Of a DNA stretch of 64,000 nt, positions 55,131 through 64,000 are shown piece after piece. Made by a program: the position numbers and the translations under genes. The notes under the pieces are model-generated. The model did not search any database and was not told the DNA's origin. It worked only from the letters and a program-made list of their open reading frames with translations. Position 1 is the stretch's first letter; every line of letters begins with the position of its first letter. The stretch spans positions 3,674,213-3,738,212 of the forward strand of contig JADCRB010000030.1 in the NCBI GenBank assembly GCA_021464245.1. The letters are read 5' to 3'. The stretch comes from Carallia brachiata (Eukaryota; Streptophyta; Magnoliopsida; Malpighiales; Rhizophoraceae).

Positions 55131-55135
55131 CTCTT

Positions 55136-55869
55136 GCCAATTTCTTTTTTGCTTGCCCTTGCTGGTATGAGATTTAGTAGCCTTGTTGTTGTCTTTTGGA
55201 GCTGTTGACTTTTATTTCACCTTTTCTTGTAACGTAGCCTCTGTACTACTGTCACCTCTCATGGTTCTTCTTTGCTCCTAAGCCTCAAAGGCTCTAATAA
55301 ACTCTGACAGAGAAATCTTACTGAAGTCCTTCGAGTCTTCAAGGGAAAAGATTGTTGATTCAAACTTCTCAAGAAGGCTCATAAGAACTTTCACTATAAT
55401 TCTTTGGTCTGCGATATCCTCTCCCATTAACTTTATCTTGGCTTACAACTACCAGCAACTTGGAAGTGTAATCCTTTAAAGAATTTGATTCCTTCATCCT
55501 CAACATCTCAAATTTCCTTTTTAGGTTCAAGACCTTCATTTGCCTTGTTTTAACATTACCATAGAACTCATTTCTGAGCTTTTTCATGGCTTCTTTTGCA
55601 ATTTCACATGTCATTATCGTAGTGAAAATGACGTTTGAAAGTACTGTGTGCATGCAAGCAAGGGCCTTAATCGCCTTGGAGCTCTCCTCATTGCGATGCT
55701 TGATCTGATTCAGTGTTGGATTTTCAGGTAGTGCTGGAGGTTCACCAACTATTTCCACTGTATCCCAAAGGTCACACACTCTTTTTACTTTCATTTTTAC
55801 AGCTCACAATTGATAATTGGTTCCTAAAAACACTGGAGGTTTTGGAGGTGACATACTATTAGAAGCCAT
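55136..55869 (-). pseudogene. older copia element: gag N-terminal part
   Basis: Minus-strand copia gag (UBN2-type). It starts with ATG at 55869 (SPPKPPVFLGTNYQL) and is then stopped by a TGA at the conserved Trp position. The open stretch 55794-55369 carries VCDLWDTVEIVGEPPALPEN, EAMKKLRNEFYGNVKTRQ and LNLKRKFEMLRMKESNSLKD, typical of the family. Further stops follow. It joins the zinc knuckles at 51420-51617 across the inserted element 1. Confidence 0.88.
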
Positions 55870-56002
55870 CTCTTATGGATTTTTCACTCATTGCAACTTT
55901 ACTCTCTAGTTTTTCTGCTCTTTTTAAATTTTTCTCAAATTTTATTGCTCTCTTTTTTCTCTTTCTGAGTCCAACAAAGATGCTTAGAGCTCTAATTCCA
56001 TT

Positions 56003-56215
56003 TGTGATAGGAAGAAGAGGGGAAAACACAAAGAGAGTTCCAAAGAAAAATTAAATAATTTTATTTCTGCAAACAAGGTCCTTAGATAGTTTTACAAAGC
56101 TGAAAAATAATAGTACATATTGTACTTTTTGCTGTTGGATCAAGGAATGTCTCATACCTCTAGATAAACAAAATTCTAACTTAATCTTTACATAAAAAAA
56201 ATATCTCAACTAACA
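56003..56215 (-). repeat. 5' LTR of the older minus-strand copia element
   Basis: On the minus strand it starts TGTTAGTTGAGATAT and ends CCTATCACA; just inside is TGGAATTAGAGC, 10 of 12 to the initiator tRNA-Met primer site, followed at a normal distance by the gag start. No second copy of this LTR is seen in the window, so the exact outer edge is inferred. Confidence 0.6.
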
Positions 56216-56688
56216 CCATTAACACAAAAACTAATTGCTTAGAATGTAAGCCATCTGGTATGGCTGCATTCACCTCCTCTTATGCTACTGATCTGATGTT
56301 GCAGTCTCCACTTCCATTTTGTCTTCTTCTTACTTTTGTCTTCTTTTCTTGATAGTTGAGTCCCCACGAAAACTCTCAATTTGCATCATTTAAGTAAGAT
56401 TATTATATAAATCCTGTATTTTAATGCAAAGACCAAACTTGTGGATTTATGGTATTGATTTGTAAATGCAGCATGGCAGGTAATTGGAAAAGGTCCAAAC
56501 TAGGCATCCACTGAAAAATCATCACCAACATTAACAAGTCGATTATGTGGAGTGCAAGACTTGCATACAAAAGAGTCCAATATTCATGCATAACATATTG
56601 GTATGTAGATCCCTCAAAGAGTTACATAAAATAAAATGCTCTAACTAGAAAAACATAAATAGTCTTTAGTATGCAGTACAACAGATTG
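56216..56688. other. spacer between copia insertions
   Basis: Continuous with 61833 onward before element 2 inserted. The minus strand has a short protein-like run (DSFVCKSCTPHNRLVNVGDD) near 56570-56500 that I cannot assign; it is not bounded by clear splice sites. Confidence 0.4.
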
Positions 56689-56693
56689 CCTAT

Positions 56694-56927
56694 TGTCAAA
56701 AATATGTGTACAGCTGTAGAATAGTCTCCAATTCAGGAGATTTGATACTTTCTATCCCTGATTTATAGGAATTTGATAATTACCTAGTTTAATCTTATTT
56801 CTTTCCTAAACAAGATAATCAGCATGATTTCTTTCGTAGTCTAGATAATCAGCTATGTTTATATAATCATTTTTCCATTATGTATTGTATATATGAGAAT
56901 ATATGCATTTTCTCTCAAAAGTTGTCT
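56694..56927 (+). repeat. 5' LTR of copia element 2
   Basis: Begins TGTCAAAAATATGTG and ends AAAAGTTGTCT; the terminal A of the usual CA end is T here, whereas the 3' LTR ends TCA. Confidence 0.95.
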
Positions 56928-57089
56928 TGGCATCAGAGCTTTAGGCTTCTTTCAATCTATCAATTGGCTTTTGTTGCCTTAGAAACTCCTTTATTCTCTT
57001 TTCAATTGGCCTTTGTTGCCCTAAAAATTGTCTACCCTTTTCTTGTTTCTTTGTGATATTCATCTTGTTCTATTCTCTTCTTAAAGACT

Positions 57090-57815
57090 ATGTCAGAAAC
57101 TAGTGAGGTCAGATCTGAAACAGACATCATAGAATAGCCACCTAATCATCCTATAAGTGATCTGCCTAACATCCAGGCTGCCTATTGTCTAAATGGCAAA
57201 AATTATCTCAAGTGGTCTCAGCTAGTTTGTACATTCTTGAAAAAGAGAGGCAAATTAAGTCATTTGAATGGGACTAGACCAAGCGAGACTAATCCCAGAT
57301 TTGAAGCATAGGACAAAGAGGATTCAACGGTGATGTCTTGGCTGTAGAACACTATGATTCCAGAAATCAGTAACACTTGTATGTTCCTTAACACAGCCAA
57401 GGAAATTTGGGATTGTGTTTGTGAGACTTATTCAAAGGTTAATGATGTTGCACAGATTTATGAAATCAAAACAAAGATATCAGGTACTAAACAAGGTAAC
57501 CGTTCAGTCACAGAATATTCTAATTATCTGAAGGGTTTGTGGCAAGAGATTGATCTTTATCAAAATATACAAATGAAGTGTAGTGATGATGCATCTCTCC
57601 TGAAGAAATTTGTTGAAAATTATAGAATATATGATTTTCTTGCTAGGTTGAATGTGGAATTTGATCCTATTAGAGTACAGATCCTAGGCAAAGGAGATCT
57701 CCCTTCATTGAACGAGGCTATTACTCTAATAAGGGCAGAGGAGGGCCGACGTGGAGTGATGGTTGAAATTCCAGCAATTGAAAGCTCAGCTTTAGTAACA
57801 AAACTGAAAACCTGA
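57090..57815 (+). pseudogene. copia element 2 gag
   Basis: Copia gag (UBN2 family). ATG at 57090; three in-frame TAG codons at 57135, 57309 and 57345; open from 57354. Recognisable words are LNGKNYLKWSQLVCTFLKK, AKEIWDCVCETYSKVNDVAQ, SVTEYSNYLKGLWQEIDLYQ and FLARLNVEFDPIRVQILG. A frame change at about 57812 separates it from the zinc-knuckle part. Confidence 0.9.
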
Positions 57816-57817
57816 AG

Positions 57818-59520
57818 ATGATGGCACCTGATCAACAACTCGGAAGAGACAATAGCCAATCAGAGCTATCTAGAATCGGTAACAAGGACTCTTTGTGGTG
57901 TACATACTGCAAAAAGCCTCGACATACAAGAGACAAATGCTGGAAACTCCATGGCAGGCCATACCAACAGCAAAATAACACAAGTTGGCCTGTGAAAGGA
58001 GGACTAGCAAAGGGACAAGCTTATGTATGTCGGAAACAGCCTGAAGGTGACTCTGATTCTTGGGAACAAGCTGAGTTGAATAAGGAGGAGCTAGGGAAGC
58101 TGAAAAGCTTTTTAGGGACATTGGAAAAATCTGAAAATTCTGGTAATACAGGCTCTTGTTCATTGGTGCTCTTAGGTAAGCCTCAATCTCATGCACTAAG
58201 TGTTTCAAATAAAACCCACCATGATTCTTGGATCATAGATTCTGGAGCTACTGACCACATGACTTATAATTCCAATAATTTTGTCTCCTATACTCCAAGT
58301 CCTAGTAGTCGAAAAATTATCATTGCTAATGGAACCTCCACAACAGTAGCTAGTCAAGGTGATGTTCGTGTCAACCAATATCTTATTTTGAAGAATGTCT
58401 TACATGTGCCTAAGTTGTTTACAAATCTTGTGTCTATATAAAAACTCACAAATGATCTCAATTGCTCGGTAAAATTCTTTTCTTCATACTGTGAATTTCA
58501 GGACCAGAATATGGGGAAGAGGATTGGACGTGCTAGAGAGAAAGATGGGCTTTACTACCTTGAGGACCCTGGTGGACAAAATGAGAAAGGTTTATCTTTG
58601 TCATTATTTTCTAAGTCTTCTATGTCAAGTAAAAACAAAATCCGGCTTTATCACCATCGTCTTGGTCACCCTTCATTTAGTGTTCTTAAAGTCATGTTTC
58701 TTTCATTGTTCAAAGAACTCAGTGTGGATTCTTTTTATTGTAATGTTTGTGAATTGGCAAAACACAAGCGTGCTTCCTATCAAATGAGTAATAAAAGAAC
58801 CACTACTCCTTTCTCTTTAATTCATATTGACATTTGGGGTCCTTCAACCATACCAAATATTTATGGGGCTTGTTGGTTTATTTCTTTTATTGATGATTGT
58901 ACTCGTGTGACGTGGATCTATCTTCTAAAAAATAAATCCAATGTGAGTTCAGTTGTCCCTATATTTTTCAACATGATCAAAAATCAATTTGGAATTGGGG
59001 TCAAACAGTTTAGGTCAGACAATGCAATGGATTACTTCAATTAATTTTTGTCCACATTTTTCCAAACAGATGATATAATCCATAAATCATCTTGTGTTAA
59101 CACTCCCCAACAAAATAAAACCGCAGAAAGAAAAAATGGTCATTTATTAGCAGTTAAAAGGGTTTTCCTCTTCCAAATAAATGTTCCTAAAAATTATCGA
59201 GGAAAGGCAATTTTAACTGATGCACATATCATCAATCGATTACCCTCTCAAGTACTTGGCTTTAAAAGTCTCATGCAAGTATTGTCTATATTTTTTCCTC
59301 ATTTCACCATTTCCAATAATCTTATTCCCAGAATATTTGGGTGTATTGCCTTTGTTCACATTCATTCTACAAATAGGAGCAAATTAGATCCCAGGTCTCT
59401 TAGATGTGTCTTTTTAAGATACTATTCTACTCAAAAGGAATACAAGTGCTATCATCCTTCCGCCAAAAAAATACTATATTTCTGCAGATGTTGCATTTGT
59501 TGAGACTGAAAATTTTTTCA
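57818..59520 (+). pseudogene. copia element 2 zinc knuckle, protease, integrase
   Basis: One frame with stops at 58439, 59042 and 59501. The zinc knuckle is at about 57895 (CTYCKKPRHTRDKC). Aspartic protease motif WIIDSGATDHMT is at about 58229. The integrase HHCC zinc domain (YHHRLGHPSF...CNVCELAKH) is at about 58650-58770, its catalytic Asp residues are in HIDIWG and RSDNAMDYF, and the third acidic residue lies in QQNKTAERKNGHLL. A frame change follows near 59500-59600. Confidence 0.92.
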
Positions 59521-59611
59521 CTTATCCTTATCTTCAGGGGGAGAAAACATTTGTAGAAACTAAGGACAAAGATTCTTTTTTACTTGATTTTATGTTGTCT
59601 GACCACCCCTT

Positions 59612-61591
59612 ATGTCATTCCCTAATTCTGCTTCTATTTTAAATGAGTATGGATCCTCTACTCCTGCTCTAAATGAATCTGAAGCACATTCCACTTTTGA
59701 TGCAAAAATGATGACAACAGATATACAAATTCAACCTACTCGTCCACTACAGGTTTACACAAGAAAAAAGGCTTTTTCTATTCAACCTAATTATGTTCAA
59801 GAATCAGAACCAGATTCTAAAAATGAGGTAATTATTCCTTCTACTTCTCCTTTTATAGTCTATAATCCATCACAGATCACACCTAATAAAAATAGCCTTG
59901 ATATACCCACTACTAATGACTTGGACATACCCATAACTCTTCAAAAAGGGACTAGGACATGCACCAAACATCCAATAAATTTATTTATGTCATACAATAA
60001 ATTCTCTAATGCTCATAAAGCCTTTTTGTCTCATTTAAACACTGTGACTATACCCAAATCATTATCTGAGGCACTTGGTCATGAGAAATGGAGGGAAGCT
60101 ATGAGAGTTGAAATGGATGCTTTTGAGAAGAATGCAACGTGGGATTTGGTAGAACTGCCAAGAGGGAAAACTCCAGTAGGTTGTAGATGGGTATTCACAG
60201 TCAAGTATAGGGCTGATGGATCACTTGAAAGGTATAAGACGAGGTTAATAGCAAAGGGCTATACACAGACTTATGAGGTGGATTATCTTGAAACATTTGC
60301 TCCTGTTGCAAAAATGAATACAGTTCGAGTGTTATTGTCATTGGCAGCTAATCTAGACTGGAGTTTGCAGCAATTTGATGTTAAAAATGCATTCTTACAT
60401 GGTGACCTTAAAAAAGAAATATACATAGAAATTCTTCCTGGTTTCAATCTGCAATCAGAAGGTAAAAAGGTATGTAAATTAAAAAAGGCTTTATATGGTT
60501 TGAAACAATCACCAAGGGCTTGGTTTGGAAGATTCACTAAGGTTATGCTTGCTGTGGGGTACAAGCAAAGTCAAGGTGATCATACATTGTTTGTTAAACA
60601 ATCCAGTTCAGGAAAGATGATGGTATTGCTTGCGTATGTAGATGACATAATTGTGACTAGGGATGATTTAGAAGGAAAAGAAGACTTGAAGAAGTGCCTT
60701 GAGAGAGAATTTGAACTTAAAGATCTTGCCAAGTTAAAGTATTTTCTCGGTATTGAAGTTGCTCATTCTCGAGACGGAATTTTTATTTCCCAACAAAAAT
60801 ATGTGCTAGACTTGCTAAAAGAGACAGATAAACTGAGATGCAAACCATTTGAGACACCGATAGAGCAAAATCACAAACTTGGAGAAGCATTAGAAGATAC
60901 AGCAGTGGATAGAGGTGTTTATCAAAGGCTTGTAGGAAGGTTAATTTATTTGTCTTATACTAGACCTGACATAGCCTATGCAGTCGGAGTGGTGAGTCAG
61001 TTTATGCATGATCCTAAGGAAATCCATCTCCAAGTAGTATATCAGATCCTACAATATCTGAAAGGAACACCAGGAAAGGGTATCTTGTTTAAAAAGGGAG
61101 AGCAGTTAACTATTGAAGTCTACACTGATGCAAATTATGTTGGGTCTTTGGTGGATAGAATATCCACATCAGGGTATTGCACATATTTTGGTGGAAATTT
61201 AGTGACTTGGAGGAGTAAGAAACAAAATGTTGTTGCTAGATCAAGTGCAGAAGCTGAGTTTAGATCCATGGCACTGAGAATTTGTGAGTTACTGTGGCTG
61301 AAAATAATTTTGGAAGACTTGAATATCATGTGGGAAACTCCAATGAAGTTGTATTGTGACAAGAAGTCTGCCATTAATATAGCACATAATTCTATACAAC
61401 ATGACCGTACTAAACATGTTGAGGTTGATAGACACTTTATAAAGGAGAAGCTAGACAGTGGACTAATTTGCACTCAATTTGTGTCTACTAGAGGACGACT
61501 GGCTGATGTATTAACAAAGGGATTATCTACGCCAGCACTTCAAGTGATAATTAGCAAGCTGGGAATGGAAGATATTCATTCACCAGCTTGA
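59612..61591 (+). CDS. copia element 2 reverse transcriptase and RNase H
   Basis: A long uninterrupted frame of 659 codons. Reverse transcriptase motifs run in order: WREAMRVEMDAFEKNATWDL, GCRWVFTVKYRADGSLERYK, AKGYTQTYEVDYLETFAPVA, FDVKNAFLHGDLKKEIYI, KALYGLKQSPRAWF and the catalytic YVDD (LLAYVDDIIVT). A connection (LVGRLIYLSYTRPDIAYAVG) leads to RNase H (VYTDANYVGS, ARSSAEAEFRSMA, TKHVEVDRHFIKEKL) and the ending LADVLTKGLST. It is the 3' part of a polyprotein, so the first Met need not be a real start. Still open despite damage elsewhere. Confidence 0.93.
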   Translation: MSFPNSASILNEYGSSTPALNESEAHSTFDAKMMTTDIQIQPTRPLQVYTRKKAFSIQPNYVQESEPDSKNEVIIPSTSPFIVYNPSQITPNKNSLDIPTTNDLDIPITLQKGTRTCTKHPINLFMSYNKFSNAHKAFLSHLNTVTIPKSLSEALGHEKWREAMRVEMDAFEKNATWDLVELPRGKTPVGCRWVFTVKYRADGSLERYKTRLIAKGYTQTYEVDYLETFAPVAKMNTVRVLLSLAANLDWSLQQFDVKNAFLHGDLKKEIYIEILPGFNLQSEGKKVCKLKKALYGLKQSPRAWFGRFTKVMLAVGYKQSQGDHTLFVKQSSSGKMMVLLAYVDDIIVTRDDLEGKEDLKKCLEREFELKDLAKLKYFLGIEVAHSRDGIFISQQKYVLDLLKETDKLRCKPFETPIEQNHKLGEALEDTAVDRGVYQRLVGRLIYLSYTRPDIAYAVGVVSQFMHDPKEIHLQVVYQILQYLKGTPGKGILFKKGEQLTIEVYTDANYVGSLVDRISTSGYCTYFGGNLVTWRSKKQNVVARSSAEAEFRSMALRICELLWLKIILEDLNIMWETPMKLYCDKKSAINIAHNSIQHDRTKHVEVDRHFIKEKLDSGLICTQFVSTRGRLADVLTKGLSTPALQVIISKLGMEDIHSPA

Positions 61592-61598
61592 GGGGGAG

Positions 61599-61832
61599 TG
61601 TCAAAAATATGTGTACAGCTGTAGAATAGTCTCTAATGTAGGAGATTTGATACTTTGTATCCTTGATTTATAGCAATTTGATAATTACCTAGTTTAGTCT
61701 TATTTTTTTCCTAAACAAGATAATTAGCATGATTTCTTTCCTAATCTATATAATCAGCTATGTGTATATAACTGTTCTTCCATTATGTAATGCATATGTG
61801 AGAATATATGAATTTTCTCTCAAAAGTTGTCA
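61599..61832 (+). repeat. 3' LTR of copia element 2
   Basis: Begins TGTCAAAAATATGTG after the polypurine tract and ends CAAAAGTTGTCA. Confidence 0.95.
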
Positions 61833-61837
61833 CTTAT

Positions 61838-62127
61838 TGCTACCACCTCTAGAATACAAAAGATAAACCACCGAAGACACTGCCTCTTAGTTACTGCATT
61901 CAAAAGAAAAGAGCATGTTGGCTTACAATCCTTCTAGCATACATATATGGTAGATTGGTGCTATCAAATATGGGCATAATATATCATATAAAGCATCATT
62001 GTTCAAATGGAAAAACAGGGCTATTCAAATGTGAAAACAGTGCTCTTTTCCATTAGATTTGACACATTGATGACAAAGTAGTGAAAAAGGTGTTTTGATT
62101 TTGGTGGGGTGGCGGATTGATGAGATA
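61838..62127. other. spacer downstream of copia element 2
   Basis: Pre-insertion sequence continuing from 56688. No gene or repeat recognised on either strand. Confidence 0.4.
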
Positions 62128-62133
62128 AAGAAA

Positions 62134-62294
62134 GAGCTTTTGATGAGAGGGTACCATGATTTACACGCTGCTAGGATTGTACAATGCACCAGACAGAATC
62201 CCTCTAACACAGACAGACTGCCCAGTGAAAATTCTGGTACTGGTACAAAAACCAAGAGGATATGCAAATCATGGTACTCTCTTATCAAAAGCCC
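62134..62294. ncRNA. candidate microRNA precursor hairpin
   Basis: Arms 62134-62165 and 62263-62294 (32 bases each) are reverse complements at 28 positions; two of the four differences become G-U pairs if the plus strand is transcribed. The loop is 97 bases. The sequence outside the arms (GGATTGATGAGATAAAGAAA upstream, TTTTTTTCTTGTTTCTCC downstream) can pair weakly in register, as in plant primary transcripts. The best 21-base window on the 5' arm begins near 62138. No known microRNA family comes to mind. A very small inverted-repeat transposon is the alternative. Confidence 0.45.
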
Positions 62295-62596
62295 TACTTT
62301 TTTTCTTGTTTCTCCACAAATATTATGTGACTCTATTGGAAAATATCGTTGCTTTCTCCATATGTAGCTGAACCTTCTCTCCCTCCCTCCCTCACAAGGA
62401 AAGATCCATCCATGTTATTGTTAAACATTAATAAATGCTACTAGAAATATAGGAAGAAAGTAGAGAATAAGAGTGCAAGTACGTTACAAAGTCCCCACCG
62501 AGATCTAAGGGCCGGCGGAAAGTGCAAAAAGATGATGATAAATTAGAATTATTAAACAGTTTTTTTATTAAAAAAAAAAAAAAAGAAGGGTGGTGC

Positions 62597-62850
62597 CTAG
62601 GGGTGTTAAAAAAACCAAAAGTTTCGATTAACCGGTGAAATCGAATCGAATCAAACTGTTGAATTAAAATTTTAAATTTTTTTGTATTGAATTTGGTTGA
62701 TGGAAATCGAACTGAAATTTTAATTAATCAAAATTCGGTAAATTTGCGATTTGGGAACGATTTTCATTTTGTATAACAAAAAATTTTGGTTCGAAAATGA
62801 TTATGATGATTTGATTTAGTTAACTAAATCGTGAGCATCCCTAAGTCATT
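62597..62850. mobile_element. MITE-like repeat with imperfect terminal repeats
   Basis: The left end CCTAGGGGTGTTAAA and the right end CGTGAGCATCCCTAAG are roughly complementary (CTTAGGGATGCTCACG when reversed). The interior is rich in CGAATCGAATC and AACCGGT-type words, a texture common in small plant DNA transposons. No clean target-site duplication is seen; GGTGCC occurs near both ends but not flush on the right. Confidence 0.4.
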
Positions 62851-62991
62851 GGTGCCCAAAGTCCTGTTAAGGAGTGTTGTTTATATGTGAACAAAACATT
62901 TCTCACACTAGATAGTAAGTCTCCCATTACTTTGACCTTGAGAGGATTGGATTCGGAATCTCTTTTGGTCTCTTTGAGTCTCTCACCCCAC

Positions 62992-63143
62992 TTTTATCGC
63001 TCACCATCCGATTGGACCAATCCATGGAATGGTTGTATTTTGCTCCGTAGTTTATAAATCAGTTTGATCTATAATACACCCCCACCATTATCTCTCACTA
63101 TCTGATTGGTGCAGCCCATGGAACGGTTGTATTTTGGACCGCC
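62992..63143. repeat. two copies of a 53-bp block
   Basis: TATCGCTCACCATCCGATTG and TATCTCTCACTATCTGATTG start two blocks about 96 bases apart, both continuing CCCATGGAA.GGTTGTATTT-like. A third fragment (TTATCTCTCACCATC) follows at about 63152. Confidence 0.75.
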
Positions 63144-63989
63144 CCCAAATTTATCTCTCACCATCATTCAAATCTCTTTACTTATCTTTATTCAAACCAT
63201 AATAATCTGAGGATGAGGTTAACAGCTACATGTGTTTCGGATATATGAAATAAAGTAACAAATTTGAGTCGAGTGTTTTTTGAGGTTTGAGTTTACGGGT
63301 TCATGGATTTCAAGCTCATTAAGTCTTGCTAATTTGGATTTTGGGATATTTCAGGTTTTAAGTTTATCAAGTTTCACGTTTATCAAGTTTTGAATCATTT
63401 AGTTTCTAGTTAATTAGATCTCAAAAACTTACAATCCTAGTTATATCAAGTTTTAGGTCTTTCAATATTCGAGTTTTTCAGATTAACAGAATTTTTGAAT
63501 TGATTGAGTTTCATATTAATTTGGTGTCTAAGTGATCTGGGATATCTGAGTCACTGACTATTTTGATAAATGCACATTGATTCAAGCCGAATTTCAAACA
63601 AAGTTACGTTTTTTTTTTTTCAAGCTTTTCTAGATCTAGACACGAACACGCTGCAAGCCTGTAACCATTGTACAATTTCCCAATCCAATGACACGAACAT
63701 GCCCACGACTCATCGGCTCAAGCATGCCTGCACTTGTTAGCCCAATGTCCAAATCATTTGCTTACAGCCTCCGAACCTCAAAAAGCCCAATAATTTGCGA
63801 AAAGAAAGCAAGGAGCCACTGTTGCCACCATAATCAATACAGGAGTACTCCGAGTGAAAAAATGCATCCCATTTGTCGGCGAGCCCAGGGTCTGATCAGC
63901 GGTAGATCCAAAGCATACCAATTTTGCAAATTGATACATTGTGTACTTTATTGCAGCATCTCTCCAGCATCACCATCTCAACTCTTTCA
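63144..63989. other. spacer at the right end
   Basis: 63240-63560 is built of degenerate short words such as TATCAAGTTTTAGG and TTTCAGGTTTTAAG. 63640-63840 is less AT-rich with no frame I can assign. Possibly upstream DNA of a gene starting at the edge. Confidence 0.4.
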
Positions 63990-64000
63990 ATGGCTTCACT
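63990..64000 (+). CDS. possible start of a gene cut by the window edge
   Basis: ATGGCTTCACT follows a CT- and CA-rich leader-like stretch (CATCACCATCTCAACTC). MAS- starts are common in plastid-targeted proteins, but three codons prove nothing. Confidence 0.2.

Larger units (their letters stand above)
51618..55135 (+). mobile_element. nested Ty1/copia element 1, internally deleted
   Basis: Target-site duplication CTCTT at 51618-51622 and 55131-55135; LTRs 51623-52124 (502 bp) and 54633-55130 (498 bp), both TG...CA. Primer-binding site TGGTATCAAAGC at 52127-52138, one mismatch to initiator tRNA-Met complement. Purine-rich AAGGAGAAGAAT precedes the 3' LTR. The interior is only about 2.5 kb: gag start, then a jump near 52543 into the end of integrase, then reverse transcriptase and RNase H. 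The exact duplication and clear LTRs show a proper insertion; the visible LTR divergence makes it old. Confidence 0.93.
56689..61837 (+). mobile_element. Ty1/copia element 2, full length, inactivated
   Basis: LTRs 56694-56927 and 61599-61832, both 234 bp; I count about 22 differences by eye (roughly 91 % identity). The target-site duplication is CCTAT (56689-56693) against CTTAT (61833-61837), one transition. The primer-binding site TGGCATCAGAGCT is at 56928-56940 and the polypurine tract GAGGGGGAG directly precedes the 3' LTR. Order gag, protease, integrase, reverse transcriptase, RNase H is complete, as in Pseudoviridae-type copia elements. Several stops and frame changes make it unable to move on its own. 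Confidence 0.95.

Noticed and set aside
62095..62367. Open frames over the hairpin on both strands
   Set aside because: They arise because the region is an inverted repeat; neither has a recognisable protein.

Overview
The window is nuclear DNA of a flowering plant, most probably a eudicot. The genes have many short exons with GT-AG introns and T-rich acceptors, the spacers are AT-rich, and the recognisable proteins (LSD1, a CASP-like protein, MOR1, a JMJ18-type demethylase) are plant proteins. The species cannot be fixed from the sequence alone.

Layout. 1-1834 (+): 3' part of an LSD1-type zinc-finger gene. 3034-4161 (-): CASP-like protein 1B gene whose first exon lacks two single bases. 4162-12280: AT-rich spacer holding two related retroposons, each with its own target-site duplication. 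12281-14372 (+): broken, 5'-truncated cyclin-L gene. 15069-18930: AT-rich spacer. 19088-39388 (+): MOR1/GEM1 (XMAP215 family) gene, 54 exons, complete except for one missing base in exon 1; its introns hold a LINE fragment and several small repeats. 43084-50769 (+): promoter, leader and 11 coding exons of a JmjC histone H3K4 demethylase of the JMJ14/15/18 clade, intact. 51420-56215: nested Ty1/copia elements, one (+) internally deleted copy sitting in the gag of an older (-) copy. 56694-61832 (+): a second full-length but inactivated copia element. 61833-64000: spacer with a strong miRNA-like hairpin, a MITE-like repeat and a small tandem repeat; the last bases may start another gene.

The host genes share no single pathway: LSD1 restrains cell death, CASP-like proteins are four-helix membrane proteins, MOR1 drives microtubule growth and JMJ18-type enzymes remove H3K4 methylation. 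Their neighbourhood is informative, because LSD1, a CASPL1B and a JMJ14-clade gene are also neighbours in Arabidopsis (At4g20380-At4g20390-At4g20400, from memory). The single-base deletions in MOR1 and CASPL1B, both otherwise well conserved, look more like consensus errors than real mutations, whereas the cyclin-L copy carries several independent kinds of damage and is a real pseudogene.

No wholly new multi-gene system was found. The best candidate for something undescribed is the hairpin at 62134-62294.
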